Origin: Psychrobacter sp. UBA3480
Lineage (GTDB): Bacteria; Pseudomonadota; Gammaproteobacteria; Pseudomonadales; Moraxellaceae
Direction of reading: 5' to 3'
Assembly (NCBI RefSeq): GCF_002377945.1
Contig: NZ_DFQV01000020.1
Location: 255,412-319,411 of the forward strand
DNA: 64,000 nucleotides
The notes beneath the pieces were generated by a model. That model had not been told where the DNA came from. It saw nothing but the letters and a program-made list of their open reading frames with translations, and ran no database searches. Below, one piece after another: positions 39,193-47,555 of this stretch (position 1 is its first letter; the number at the start of each line of letters is the position of its first letter). The position numbers were made by a program, and so were the translations under genes.

Positions 39193-39939
39193 TTAAGCAC
39201 AGATGTCTAAATACTGACGCACCACATTATCCATGCCTTGCTCTAGTGATTCAATCGTAAACGCATGACCGATAGACACCTCAGCGATATTACCAAGACT
39301 GAGTAGCTCGGCTAAATTCTCTAAATTTAAATCATGACCGGCATTGACGCGAATGCCATTGTCACTGGCGAGATTGATACAGTCGCTAAAGCGTTGCTTG
39401 ACCTCATCGAAGTCAATATTGTCATCGCTCTTATTATTACTGTAAGCGCGCGCCCATTCTTCGGTATACATCTCGATCGTTTGCACGTCGCTGTCGATGA
39501 CTGCTTTTATTTGTTCGATATCAGGATCGATAAATACCGCGCAGCGTGTGCCAAACCCTTGCAGCTCATGACTCAACGCTGACAGCATATCTTTATGTTT
39601 GATGATGTCAAAGCCATGATCGGAGGTCAGTTGGTCTTCGCTGTCGGGCACGAGGGTACATTGATGCGGTTTGACCTCACGAATCAGGGTTAAAAACTGC
39701 TCGTTCGGGTTGCCCTCGATATTGAACTCGATGTCTTTATAATCTTTTAAAAAGGCACTGATATCATAGACATCTTGGTATCTGATATGACGCTCATCAG
39801 GTCGCGGATGCACAGTAAAGCCTTTGACACCCAGATCAATGAGTTTCTTTACGAAGTACAGCAGATTGGGATAATCTGTGCCGCGAGAGTTTCTGATTAA
39901 GGCGAGTTTATTTAAATTGACACTAAATAGGGTGCTCAT
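39193..39939 (-). CDS. pdxJ: Pyridoxine 5'-phosphate synthase, divergent type
   Basis: 248 residues, TIM barrel. Catalytic positions are kept: His44 in FTVHPRPDERHI, Glu75 in F-N-I-E-G-N-P, and His202 in VNAGHDLN. Compared with E. coli PdxJ the N-terminus reads VNLNKLALIRNSRG instead of VNIDHIATLRNARG, and H-P-R-P-D-E replaces H-L-R-E-D-R, as in the subgroup seen in Bacteroidetes and some other bacteria. It condenses deoxyxylulose 5-phosphate with aminoacetone phosphate to give pyridoxine phosphate. It lies between amiD and kbl on the same strand; with kbl being PLP-dependent the placement may be functional. AAGGA ribosome-binding site. Confidence 0.85.
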   Translation of the reverse strand: MSTLFSVNLNKLALIRNSRGTDYPNLLYFVKKLIDLGVKGFTVHPRPDERHIRYQDVYDISAFLKDYKDIEFNIEGNPNEQFLTLIREVKPHQCTLVPDSEDQLTSDHGFDIIKHKDMLSALSHELQGFGTRCAVFIDPDIEQIKAVIDSDVQTIEMYTEEWARAYSNNKSDDNIDFDEVKQRFSDCINLASDNGIRVNAGHDLNLENLAELLSLGNIAEVSIGHAFTIESLEQGMDNVVRQYLDICA

Positions 39940-40002
39940 AGTATTTCCTTTTTCATTGTTGTTATGGATGGATTATTGGTTATTAATGGCTAATACCTAA
40001 TT

Positions 40003-40884
40003 TTAGTAGAAGTCATCCCGACTAGCATACTTCATATTGAGCGCCTGCAATATCGCATAGGTTTCGCTATCCATATTACCCGTTGGCTGCTGCGGTCTGA
40101 AATGCAGTTGAAACGCATAGATGACATCGCGACTGGGCCTGTCCCACTCGTCGCTATTATTGATTTGATAGCCGTATTTGCGAAAAGCTTGCTTGATCTC
40201 CTGCACGCTTGGCGCGACCAAGGTACGCCGATTCATAATTTCTTGCTTGTCCGCTTCATCATACCAAGCGCCGATACCATACTCTTTATACAGTCGCTCC
40301 CATGGGAATTTGGCACCCGGGTCGATCTTGCGCGAGGGTGCCATATCTGCATGACCGATGATGTTTTTGGGTGAGATATCATAGCGCGCGGCGATATCTT
40401 GCACCAGCTCCGCAACTTTTTTAATCTGCAATTCATCAAACGCCACATAATGCTCATAAGGATGGTAATCCATATTGCCATTCTTTAGCGCGTCTCGATA
40501 TTCAGGCTTGATCCCTGCGTTGACGATTTCGATGCCAATAGACGTATCATTGAGGATGGTTCGACCTGAAAAGCCACCGTCGCCTGCATGCCACGCGCGC
40601 TCAGATTCTGGCACGAGGTTATAGATTTTATCATCGTCCTTGTCCAAGACCAGATAGTGCGCGCTCACATTGCCCGTGGTCAATGTCTTTATCGAGCGCT
40701 CGTTATCTGAGACCGTATAGTGTAGGACGATGGTTTTTATGCGCTGGCTTTTGCCAGTCGCTTGGTAGCTATCGCTGTCGATGACATAACGCGGCGCTGT
40801 CGTTGATACGCAGCCAACGAGCGATAGCATAGAGGATGATATTAATACTGATGCCAATGCCATCGAGAAAATATTTTTTGCCAT
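40003..40884 (-). CDS. amiD: Lipoprotein N-acetylmuramoyl-L-alanine amidase, AmiD type
   Basis: 293 residues from the chosen ATG; the frame is open 23 codons further upstream, but the signal peptide (M-A-K-N-I-F, hydrophobic core, lipobox L-V-G-C) begins here. The amidase domain carries the zinc ligands His in V-L-H-Y-T and H-A-D-M-A-P, with A-W-H-A-G-D-G and T-S-I-G-I-E-I. A C-terminal peptidoglycan-binding-like domain ends in A-F-Q-L-H-F-R-P, closely as in E. coli AmiD. It cleaves the amide between muramic acid and the peptide, probably anchored in the outer membrane for wall recycling. Confidence 0.88.
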   Translation of the reverse strand: MAKNIFSMALASVLISSSMLSLVGCVSTTAPRYVIDSDSYQATGKSQRIKTIVLHYTVSDNERSIKTLTTGNVSAHYLVLDKDDDKIYNLVPESERAWHAGDGGFSGRTILNDTSIGIEIVNAGIKPEYRDALKNGNMDYHPYEHYVAFDELQIKKVAELVQDIAARYDISPKNIIGHADMAPSRKIDPGAKFPWERLYKEYGIGAWYDEADKQEIMNRRTLVAPSVQEIKQAFRKYGYQINNSDEWDRPSRDVIYAFQLHFRPQQPTGNMDSETYAILQALNMKYASRDDFY

Positions 40885-40970
40885 GAAATGCTCTGTATGG
40901 GAAGGGTTGCGGTTATAGCTTCTTTTGCGTTTGATGTTTATTTTGCATAACAAGTAAGTGCTGCTTGCCG

Positions 40971-42347
40971 TTAATTAATGTCAGGATTAACATTAGGATT
41001 AACATTAGGATTAATTGCGATTCTTTTATAACCAATTGCCCCAAGCAGAATAAAGAATCCTAGCAAGACATAAGCATTGAATGACAGCGCCGCTGGTGAA
41101 AATGGTAGCAGCAATAGCGATATAAAGACCGCACTAATTAATACAGAGAGATAATTTAGCAAACCCGCTTGTTTTTTTTTCCGCTCATTGATGAGGTCGG
41201 CGGTAGTGACATAAGCGAAGCCAACCGTAATACCCAAGGATGCCATTGTCACAATATCGAGTAGGTAGTTTCTACCCAGCCAAGGAGAGAGTAGACACAC
41301 CAAACATATCAATATAACGGTTTTTTGCTTACTAAATTGGTTGTGTTTATCTGTAAATACACTGGGCAATAATGACGTGTCGCCCATAGATTCTAAGAGC
41401 TTAACCGATGACAATATAAAGCCGTTGATACCGCTCATTATCGAGCCAATCATAGCGATCGATAGCAGCCAGATACCGATGCTACCAATCCGATTGTCTA
41501 TGCCTTCACCTGTCGCCCAGTGGCTGTCTTTAATCGCTTGATAGTCAAAGCTCATGTTCAGCGCGGTAAAGTAGTTGATTAAAAAGTAAAACAACACACC
41601 GGCGATAAGTGAAATTAGGATAATGCTTTTGGTCTTGGTTTTTGAATCACTAATGGCTTTTGAAATCTGCGGTGTGGTCTCAAAACCAACATACGCCCAC
41701 GGCATAACGGCCAAGATAGGTAACCATGCCAGACTGGTGATAGAGCTGCTAGACATATCAGTTGGCAAAAATGCTTGGCTCGTTGGTGTCATCCAAAGTG
41801 AGGCAAAAAACAGCGCGGTGACTGATAGAATCATAAAGAGGGCGATATAGAGTTGGATTTTTGCGCCGACTCGTACGCCTTTTAGATTGATATAACTGAA
41901 CAAAATAATAGCCGCGCTGCATAGAAACACTTCACTGGCGTAGACTTCCCAACCAGCAATCGTATACAGATAACCTAATTGTAAGCCGCTAGGTAACAGG
42001 TAGCGCAGTAGCAAAGCGACGGCTGATATATTAAGCGCGATAATAGATATATAGCCTATCGTAACGCCCCAACCATAAATATAGGCATGCTTGCGATTGA
42101 TATATTTTTCAATCCAATAGATACCGCCTGACTCGTTCTCTGGTGTTTGGGTCAGCAAATTAATATAGGCACGCGCAACCATATAGATGGCTAAAGTACC
42201 GATAATAATAGCGACAGAAGAGCCTAATAACTGTGACTGCGGTAAAAACAAATCGCCTGGCATGACATACGCACCCCAGCCGATAATCGCACCGACGCTA
42301 ATCGCTATCGCTTGTAGGTAGCTGATACTTTCTGTCTTTTCACTCAT
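40971..42347 (-). CDS. APC-family amino acid permease
   Basis: 458 residues and about 12 transmembrane helices. The start ATG is fixed by AAGGAG six bases before it; an upstream GTG is discounted. The APC helix-1 motif G-A-I-I-G-W-G-A-Y-V-M-P-G is near residue 18, and W-A-Y-V-G-F-E-T-T-P-Q-I-S-K-A marks helix 6. Substrate not determinable; since it is followed by amiD, pdxJ and the threonine genes kbl-tdh on the same strand, threonine or another amino acid is plausible. The C-terminus ends in three N-P-N-V-type repeats. Confidence 0.82.
   Translation of the reverse strand: MSEKTESISYLQAIAISVGAIIGWGAYVMPGDLFLPQSQLLGSSVAIIIGTLAIYMVARAYINLLTQTPENESGGIYWIEKYINRKHAYIYGWGVTIGYISIIALNISAVALLLRYLLPSGLQLGYLYTIAGWEVYASEVFLCSAAIILFSYINLKGVRVGAKIQLYIALFMILSVTALFFASLWMTPTSQAFLPTDMSSSSITSLAWLPILAVMPWAYVGFETTPQISKAISDSKTKTKSIILISLIAGVLFYFLINYFTALNMSFDYQAIKDSHWATGEGIDNRIGSIGIWLLSIAMIGSIMSGINGFILSSVKLLESMGDTSLLPSVFTDKHNQFSKQKTVILICLVCLLSPWLGRNYLLDIVTMASLGITVGFAYVTTADLINERKKKQAGLLNYLSVLISAVFISLLLLPFSPAALSFNAYVLLGFFILLGAIGYKRIAINPNVNPNVNPDIN
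40973..41014 (-). repeat. 12-bp tandem repeats at the permease 3' end
   Basis: Three near-identical 12-base units (core GATTAACATTAG on the + strand) encode N-P-N-V repeats at the very end of the permease. The copy number is likely variable between strains by slippage. Confidence 0.75.
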
Positions 42348-42504
42348 GGAGTACTCCTTCACGATTAAACATAGAGAAGGAGAGAGTGTTTATTATGGAG
42401 CTGATATAGAACATGAAAAACCTTGTGACGCCATTACGCAGGGTAGTGGCTATCTTTTATAAATAGAAAAGTCATATTAAAGGTTTTTGTTGAGTGTTAC
42501 CTTT

Positions 42505-43284
42505 TCAATCCTGTTGGATTTTTTTAGCCAGAACCTTTTTCCAACTGTCCTCTAAACAGTCAATCGCGAGCCACGGTTCAATCACACTGGTATCAAACTT
42601 TTCTTTTGAGTTTGCCAATTGCCATAGCGTCTCTAATGTCGCAAACGGATAAGGGCGCTCAACCAAATATACGGGTAAATCAGCGTCTATAATGCCATCA
42701 CGGACGACTTGGAAGTACCAGCCAGAGATACCTTGCTTGCTGACCCATGCCGCGATATTTGGTACTTTGGTAAATTGTCCAATTTGATCGTTGATTTTGT
42801 AGCAAGGGCGGCGTGGTTGGACAATCCGTAGTTGAACGCTAGCACCATCATTACTAGTATCTAAACCGTTTTCAAAGCCTCCTCCGTATTGAAAAATATC
42901 ACCAATACAAACGGTAGATTCGGTCATTTCAGGCAAACCATCGACAGCTTCAGTCGTAAGGTTTTCTCCTAGCGTACCGACGCGAACTTTTAAACCGAAC
43001 TCTGCATTGATTTTTTCATACGTCGCAGGCGCTAGCTGATGCACGGCTTTTAATGGGCCACCATGATGCTTACGATCGGCCTGTTCATCAGTGGTTAAGC
43101 CCATAAAGTTGACGGCGACAGGAGATTTGATAGGTGCTTTATCAATGGCGCTCATTTCTTCACGGGCGAATGGCATAGACTTACCAGCGCGAACACAAGT
43201 GAGGGTAGCGATATGTAGGGGCAAGTCTTGGTTAAAATCTGTTAAGGTTTGCTCAGGTGGTGACGTAATCGATTCTGCGCTCAT
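42505..43284 (-). CDS. MOSC-domain protein, YiiM-like
   Basis: 259 residues. The MOSC core has G-L-T-T-D-E-Q-A-D-R-K-H-H-G-G (62-76), G-E-N-L-T-T, and Q-P-R-R-P-C-Y-K, with the conserved cysteine at the molybdenum-cofactor side. E. coli YiiM of the same layout reduces N-hydroxylated compounds such as 6-hydroxylaminopurine with molybdenum cofactor. The first 25 residues are an extension rich in Ser and Thr. AGGA precedes the ATG. Transcribed as a single gene. Confidence 0.82.
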   Translation of the reverse strand: MSAESITSPPEQTLTDFNQDLPLHIATLTCVRAGKSMPFAREEMSAIDKAPIKSPVAVNFMGLTTDEQADRKHHGGPLKAVHQLAPATYEKINAEFGLKVRVGTLGENLTTEAVDGLPEMTESTVCIGDIFQYGGGFENGLDTSNDGASVQLRIVQPRRPCYKINDQIGQFTKVPNIAAWVSKQGISGWYFQVVRDGIIDADLPVYLVERPYPFATLETLWQLANSKEKFDTSVIEPWLAIDCLEDSWKKVLAKKIQQD

Positions 43285-43434
43285 ATGGTTTCCTAATAAG
43301 TAGAATGAATAGGCTAAGGCGGCTTAATTTTGGCGGTTTAATTTTAGTGGCTAATAAATACTAATACGAAATGAGCTTATCTGTACTCAATGATGTATCT
43401 GATTATACTGGTTCATCACCATAAAATTTACATA

Positions 43435-43467
43435 AAAAAAGACCAGAATAAGTATTCTGGTCTTTTT
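43435..43467 (-). terminator. Terminator after rsfS
   Basis: A stem of AAAAGACCAGAAT and its complement with a four-base loop; T runs on both strands. On the minus strand it ends the rsfS transcript. Confidence 0.85.
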
Positions 43468-43512
43468 GGTGTAGCGTTTCTTAATCTTGAACGAATATCG
43501 TCACTGACAAGC

Positions 43513-43926
43513 TTATTTGTTTTTGTTACGACGACCTGCAGTTTTCTTTTCGCGCGGCGTAGCAACCAGCTCAGCCAACTGCTCAGGTGATGACCATAGG
43601 CCTTCTAAGTCATAAAACTCACGTGCTTGCGGCGTCATCATGTGGACGACAACTGCGCCCAAATCAATCAACGTCCAGTCAGAGTCGATGCCACCTTCAC
43701 GGCCAAGTGGCATAAAGCCCGCTTGCTTAGCTTCAGCGCCGACGCTATCAGCCATCGCACGTACATGACGCTTTGAAGTACCATCAGCGATGATGATGCG
43801 CTCTGTTACGTCAGTCAACTCTTCTACATTCATTACAGTGATGTTCTTTGCTTTCATATCATCTAGAGCGCTTTGTACTAGGGTCAAGCATTCTGTTAGG
43901 CGTTCTGTAGTCATGGTGTTGGTCAT
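43513..43926 (-). CDS. rsfS: Ribosomal silencing factor RsfS
   Basis: 137 residues from the ATG at 43926; the frame is open further upstream but without family similarity. The Iojap/RsfS core is visible as I-I-I-A-D-G-T-S-K-R-H-V-R-A-M, W-T-L-I-D-L-G-A-V-V-V-H-M-M and R-E-F-Y-D-L-E-G-L-W. It binds ribosomal protein L14 to block subunit joining in starvation. It follows nadD closely on the same strand, the common bacterial arrangement. The tail is Lys/Arg/Asn-rich. Confidence 0.92.
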   Translation of the reverse strand: MTNTMTTERLTECLTLVQSALDDMKAKNITVMNVEELTDVTERIIIADGTSKRHVRAMADSVGAEAKQAGFMPLGREGGIDSDWTLIDLGAVVVHMMTPQAREFYDLEGLWSSPEQLAELVATPREKKTAGRRNKNK

Positions 43927-44057
43927 AAATTTTAATCTCTTGAATCGTAAATATGTAAAATAAAGGGGTAAAACGTCAATTTGTCTTATCCGACTGATCA
44001 TATATTGTCAGTCACGCATAGATACAGGATAGGCAAAATGACATAGATAAGGCGATT

Positions 44058-45035
44058 TTAACGGAATTGAGCAGCAGAATATAGCTGATGGGCGATAATA
44101 TATTGATAAACAGCAGGATTTAGCCATTTAGCTAATGGATTAGATTCAGTATTGCTAATGATATCATTTATTGATGCTATAGATGCGATTTGCCTCTCAG
44201 CGACTGGCATTTTATTTGTTTGATCGTCTAATTTCTGTAGTTGTTCACGTATTTGCGTACTCGATACCGCAGTAATAGGTCGCGAATCTATATAAATGCG
44301 TCCTTGCTTGGCGTTTTTCAAGTCAGGGCTTTTCAAGTCAGTGCTAGTCGGATCAGTGTTATTTGGATTAGTACTATTTGAGTTTAAGCTATCTGACGAT
44401 TGCTGAATGGTTGGAGTTAATAGCTCGATAGGTGAGTCCGTTATATGGGGCTGCAATGACAACGGCAATTGCGTTTTTAAGAAATTAACATCTTGGGTAG
44501 TCGCTGTATTATTTTTAGAAGAGATAGTGCGGTCAGTAAATTTTTCGCTAATATCATCACTCACATCGGTACTGCTCTGACGATTAAACACCCATAAATT
44601 GACATGGTCAGTGAGACGCAAGCCATCTTTCCATTTATCTAAACTATGGGCGCTGTCCATACCCATGATAAATATCAAACTGTCATTAGGATATTGTTGT
44701 CTTAATGTGCGTACACTGTCGATCGTATAGACAGGCGGCGCTTGCCATAGCTCTAACTCATTGATCTGTATCGGCGTACTCTCCGTCGCTAGCTTTAGCA
44801 TCGCTAAACGATGGTTAGGGTCTGTACTTTGGGTCTTAAATGGCGAGCGGGCATTGGGTAATAAGGACACATGCAATGTGTACTGTAGCTGCGTTGCAAT
44901 TGGTAGTAGGTGCTGATAGACAGATATTGCGACTTCCAAATGACCATTATGTACGGGATCGAACGAGCCACCAAGATAGGCACGAATGGCAGGTGCAGGT
45001 GTTTTCTCTTGAGGGCTGTTGCTCGTATTTGGCAT
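44058..45035 (-). CDS. nadD: Nicotinate-nucleotide adenylyltransferase with long repeat-bearing insert
   Basis: 325 residues from the preferred ATG (an ATG 13 codons upstream is possible). The nucleotidyl-transferase start G-G-S-F-D-P-V-H-N-G-H (22-32) and the closing S-S-T-Q-I-R (258-263) are intact, as is M-G-M-D-S-A-H. Between residues about 155 and 243 is an insert absent from normal NadD (about 215 residues), containing five-residue repeats of S-T-N-P-N / S-T-D-L-K type. It adenylates nicotinate mononucleotide in NAD synthesis. It lies just upstream of rsfS on the same strand, about 130 bases apart. Confidence 0.9.
   Translation of the reverse strand: MPNTSNSPQEKTPAPAIRAYLGGSFDPVHNGHLEVAISVYQHLLPIATQLQYTLHVSLLPNARSPFKTQSTDPNHRLAMLKLATESTPIQINELELWQAPPVYTIDSVRTLRQQYPNDSLIFIMGMDSAHSLDKWKDGLRLTDHVNLWVFNRQSSTDVSDDISEKFTDRTISSKNNTATTQDVNFLKTQLPLSLQPHITDSPIELLTPTIQQSSDSLNSNSTNPNNTDPTSTDLKSPDLKNAKQGRIYIDSRPITAVSSTQIREQLQKLDDQTNKMPVAERQIASIASINDIISNTESNPLAKWLNPAVYQYIIAHQLYSAAQFR
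44320..44400 (-). repeat. Degenerate 15-bp tandem repeats inside nadD
   Basis: About five 15-base units of the type TTCAAGTCAGTGCTA are visible on the + strand, diverged from one another. They encode five-residue repeats in the NadD insert and keep the frame. Confidence 0.7.
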
Positions 45036-45188
45036 AAATAAATGTATAAAAGTAGATAGGGTGCACGTTAACATTGATGCACCTTGCTCTTTTACTGGCT
45101 GGCCTTTTTAGATTAAATGATTTGATGATAGCGCTATTGTAGAGGGCAGACGAGCATCTGTCACCACTGTCTGTCACAGAGCCCCAAT

Positions 45189-45220
45189 AAAAAACCGACC
45201 ATCATAATGATAGTCGGCTT
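45189..45220 (-). terminator. Terminator after pta
   Basis: CCGAC-TATCAT pairs with its complement ATGATGGTCGG-like arm on the minus strand, followed by six T. It separates ackA-pta from nadD. Confidence 0.8.
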
Positions 45221-45254
45221 TGTATAGGACTTTAATTAGCGAGTCTTACAGCGA

Positions 45255-47402
45255 TTAAATCAAATCGCTATACGCTTGGATAGCGGTTAACGCGATGGTA
45301 TAAACGATATCGTCGACCAAGGCACCACGTGATAAATCATTAACGGGTTTATTCAAGCCTTGTAGCATAGGGCCGACACTGACGACGTTGGCACTACGCT
45401 GTACCGCTTTATACGTCGTGTTACCAGTGTTGAGGTCAGGGAAGATAAAGACGTTGGCTTGTCCAGCGACAGGTGAGTCTGGCGCTTTTTGCTTACCGAC
45501 GCTCATGACCGATGCCGCATCATACTGTAGTGGGCCGTCGACTTTGAGGTCTGGTGCGCGCTCGCGAACGATTTGGGTTGCACGGGCGACTTTTTCGACA
45601 TCTGCGCCTGCGCCTGATGAGCCAGTAGAATAGCTGATCATCGCCACTTTTGGGTCGATACCAAAGGCAGCAGCAGACTGTGCTGATTGAATGGCAATCT
45701 CTGCCAGCTCTTCAGCGTTAGGATCTGGGTTGATCGCACAGTCACCATAGACGACCACTTGCTCAGGTAGCAGCATAAAGAATACTGACGACACGAGTGA
45801 GTACTGCGGCGCGGTCTTGATCAACTGGAATGCTGGGCGTACCGTATTGGCAGTGGTATGAATCGCACCTGAGACCAGACCATCTACTTCGTCTAGTTGG
45901 AGCATAATAGTACCTAAATAGACCGTGTCTTTTAGATATTCAGCAGCGACTTCTGCAGTGGTTTTACCTTTACGGCGCTCGACGACAGCGGCGATATATT
46001 TACTCATATCGAGGTTATCAGGATCGATGATCTCTAACCCTTCAGGCAACGTCAAATCACGGTTTTTGGCCACTTGCTCAACGTCACTACGTTTAGCAAG
46101 TAGTACGCAGTTGGCGATACCACGACTTTGACAGATACAGGCCGCTTCGACTGTACGTGGTTCCGCGCCTTCTGGTAGTACAATACGTTTTTTGGCGTGT
46201 TGTGATTTTTTGACCAACTGATGGCGAAACGCTGATGGTGATAGACGCGGCTCATGATTGCGGCTGAAGTATTCTTTAATCCAGCTTAGATCCAAATGCG
46301 CCGCCACATAACGAGCGACTTCATCAGCACGTTCTGTATCATCACTTGGAATCTCAGAACTCATATGCATCAAGCTCTGTACTGTCTCGTAGCTGTCGCT
46401 TTCGACACTCATGACTGGTATGCCAGTTTTGAGTGCTGATTGCCAAAGCTCAGCAACTGTATCGCTTGGGGTAATGCCACCTGTTAATACTAGACCTGCC
46501 AGTGGAATCCCATTGATACAGGCTAATCCTGCAGCCAATAGCAAGTCATCACGATCGCCGGGCACGACCATTAACGTACCACGCTTAAAGACTTCATTGA
46601 CGCGCGCCACTGAACGAGCGGTTAGGCTAATACGATTGATACGACGTGTCTTTGCTTCACCAACATTTAACCAAGTCGCATCAAGCTCTGTTGCGATATC
46701 CCATGTGCGTGGCACAGATAGGGAATCACTAAAAGGCACCACCCCGATAAGGCGGAATACTTCGGTATTGAACGAAGGCGATAAGCGCTGAACCTCTTGT
46801 AGGAAGTTCGGATCTAAGCTGACAACGGCCTCACCAGGCGCGACAGGTTGATTGTCAAAGGTGTTCGGCACGTCTTGTACCCGCATCAATATCACGCCTA
46901 GTGTCCGTGAATCGATGACACCGCCAAACTCACGAGCATGGACATCCAGTTTGTCTGCTAAATAAGCAGGTTTGCTGATGTCAGCGGTACTGACAAATAT
47001 AATCTTGGCATCGAGCGCGTGAGCAAGCGCACGGTTGATTTGTGAAGCATAAGAGGTCTCAGTGGTTGGCACCAGACCTTCACAGATAATCACGTCATGA
47101 CCATCATCGATCGTATGAAAATTGGCAATCACTTCTTCCATCAAGTCATCAAGATTGTCATCGCCTAGCATACGCTCGACGTGTTGACGACTGATAGAGT
47201 CAGGTGGATTTAGGCCAAATGCGTGCATGGTCAATGCGCTTGAGCTGTCTAAGCTGTGCTGTTTGTCTAGCGTGTCATCTTGCAAAAACGGCTTCATAAA
47301 GCCCGCTTTGATACCGTTATAATCAAAGGCACGAATCAGACCCAGTGCGGCTGATGTCACACCGATACCGCGACTAATGGGAACAAGTAAAATGGTTTGC
47401 AT
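45255..47402 (-). CDS. pta: Phosphate acetyltransferase
   Basis: 715 residues, the long form. The N-terminal dethiobiotin-synthase-like domain (I-L-L-V-P-I-S-R-G-I-G-V-T-S), a central DRTGG domain (about 210-330) and the C-terminal catalytic PTA domain (from about 395, with S-Y-S-T-G-S-S-G-A-G and D-G-P-L-Q-Y-D-A-A) are all present. It interconverts acetyl-CoA and acetyl phosphate. It follows ackA after 153 bases on the same strand, forming the reversible acetate pathway. AGGAC precedes the ATG. Confidence 0.95.
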   Translation of the reverse strand: MQTILLVPISRGIGVTSAALGLIRAFDYNGIKAGFMKPFLQDDTLDKQHSLDSSSALTMHAFGLNPPDSISRQHVERMLGDDNLDDLMEEVIANFHTIDDGHDVIICEGLVPTTETSYASQINRALAHALDAKIIFVSTADISKPAYLADKLDVHAREFGGVIDSRTLGVILMRVQDVPNTFDNQPVAPGEAVVSLDPNFLQEVQRLSPSFNTEVFRLIGVVPFSDSLSVPRTWDIATELDATWLNVGEAKTRRINRISLTARSVARVNEVFKRGTLMVVPGDRDDLLLAAGLACINGIPLAGLVLTGGITPSDTVAELWQSALKTGIPVMSVESDSYETVQSLMHMSSEIPSDDTERADEVARYVAAHLDLSWIKEYFSRNHEPRLSPSAFRHQLVKKSQHAKKRIVLPEGAEPRTVEAACICQSRGIANCVLLAKRSDVEQVAKNRDLTLPEGLEIIDPDNLDMSKYIAAVVERRKGKTTAEVAAEYLKDTVYLGTIMLQLDEVDGLVSGAIHTTANTVRPAFQLIKTAPQYSLVSSVFFMLLPEQVVVYGDCAINPDPNAEELAEIAIQSAQSAAAFGIDPKVAMISYSTGSSGAGADVEKVARATQIVRERAPDLKVDGPLQYDAASVMSVGKQKAPDSPVAGQANVFIFPDLNTGNTTYKAVQRSANVVSVGPMLQGLNKPVNDLSRGALVDDIVYTIALTAIQAYSDLI

Positions 47403-47555
47403 AATGTGTCCTACAATTTATTTTATTTTAGACGTCGAGTCATTTTGAGCAGCATAAGAAATGCAGTATAAAAACACGAAGCGCTTTATCTTATTCGTTC
47501 TCAGCTTTTTATAAGCGTTTCGCAAGATAAGCGCTAGGCATTATAATCAATAGGC

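Noticed and set aside
44310..44400. CRISPR-like short repeats
   Set aside because: The 15-base units are contiguous, in frame and encode a peptide repeat inside nadD; there are no spacers and no cas genes.
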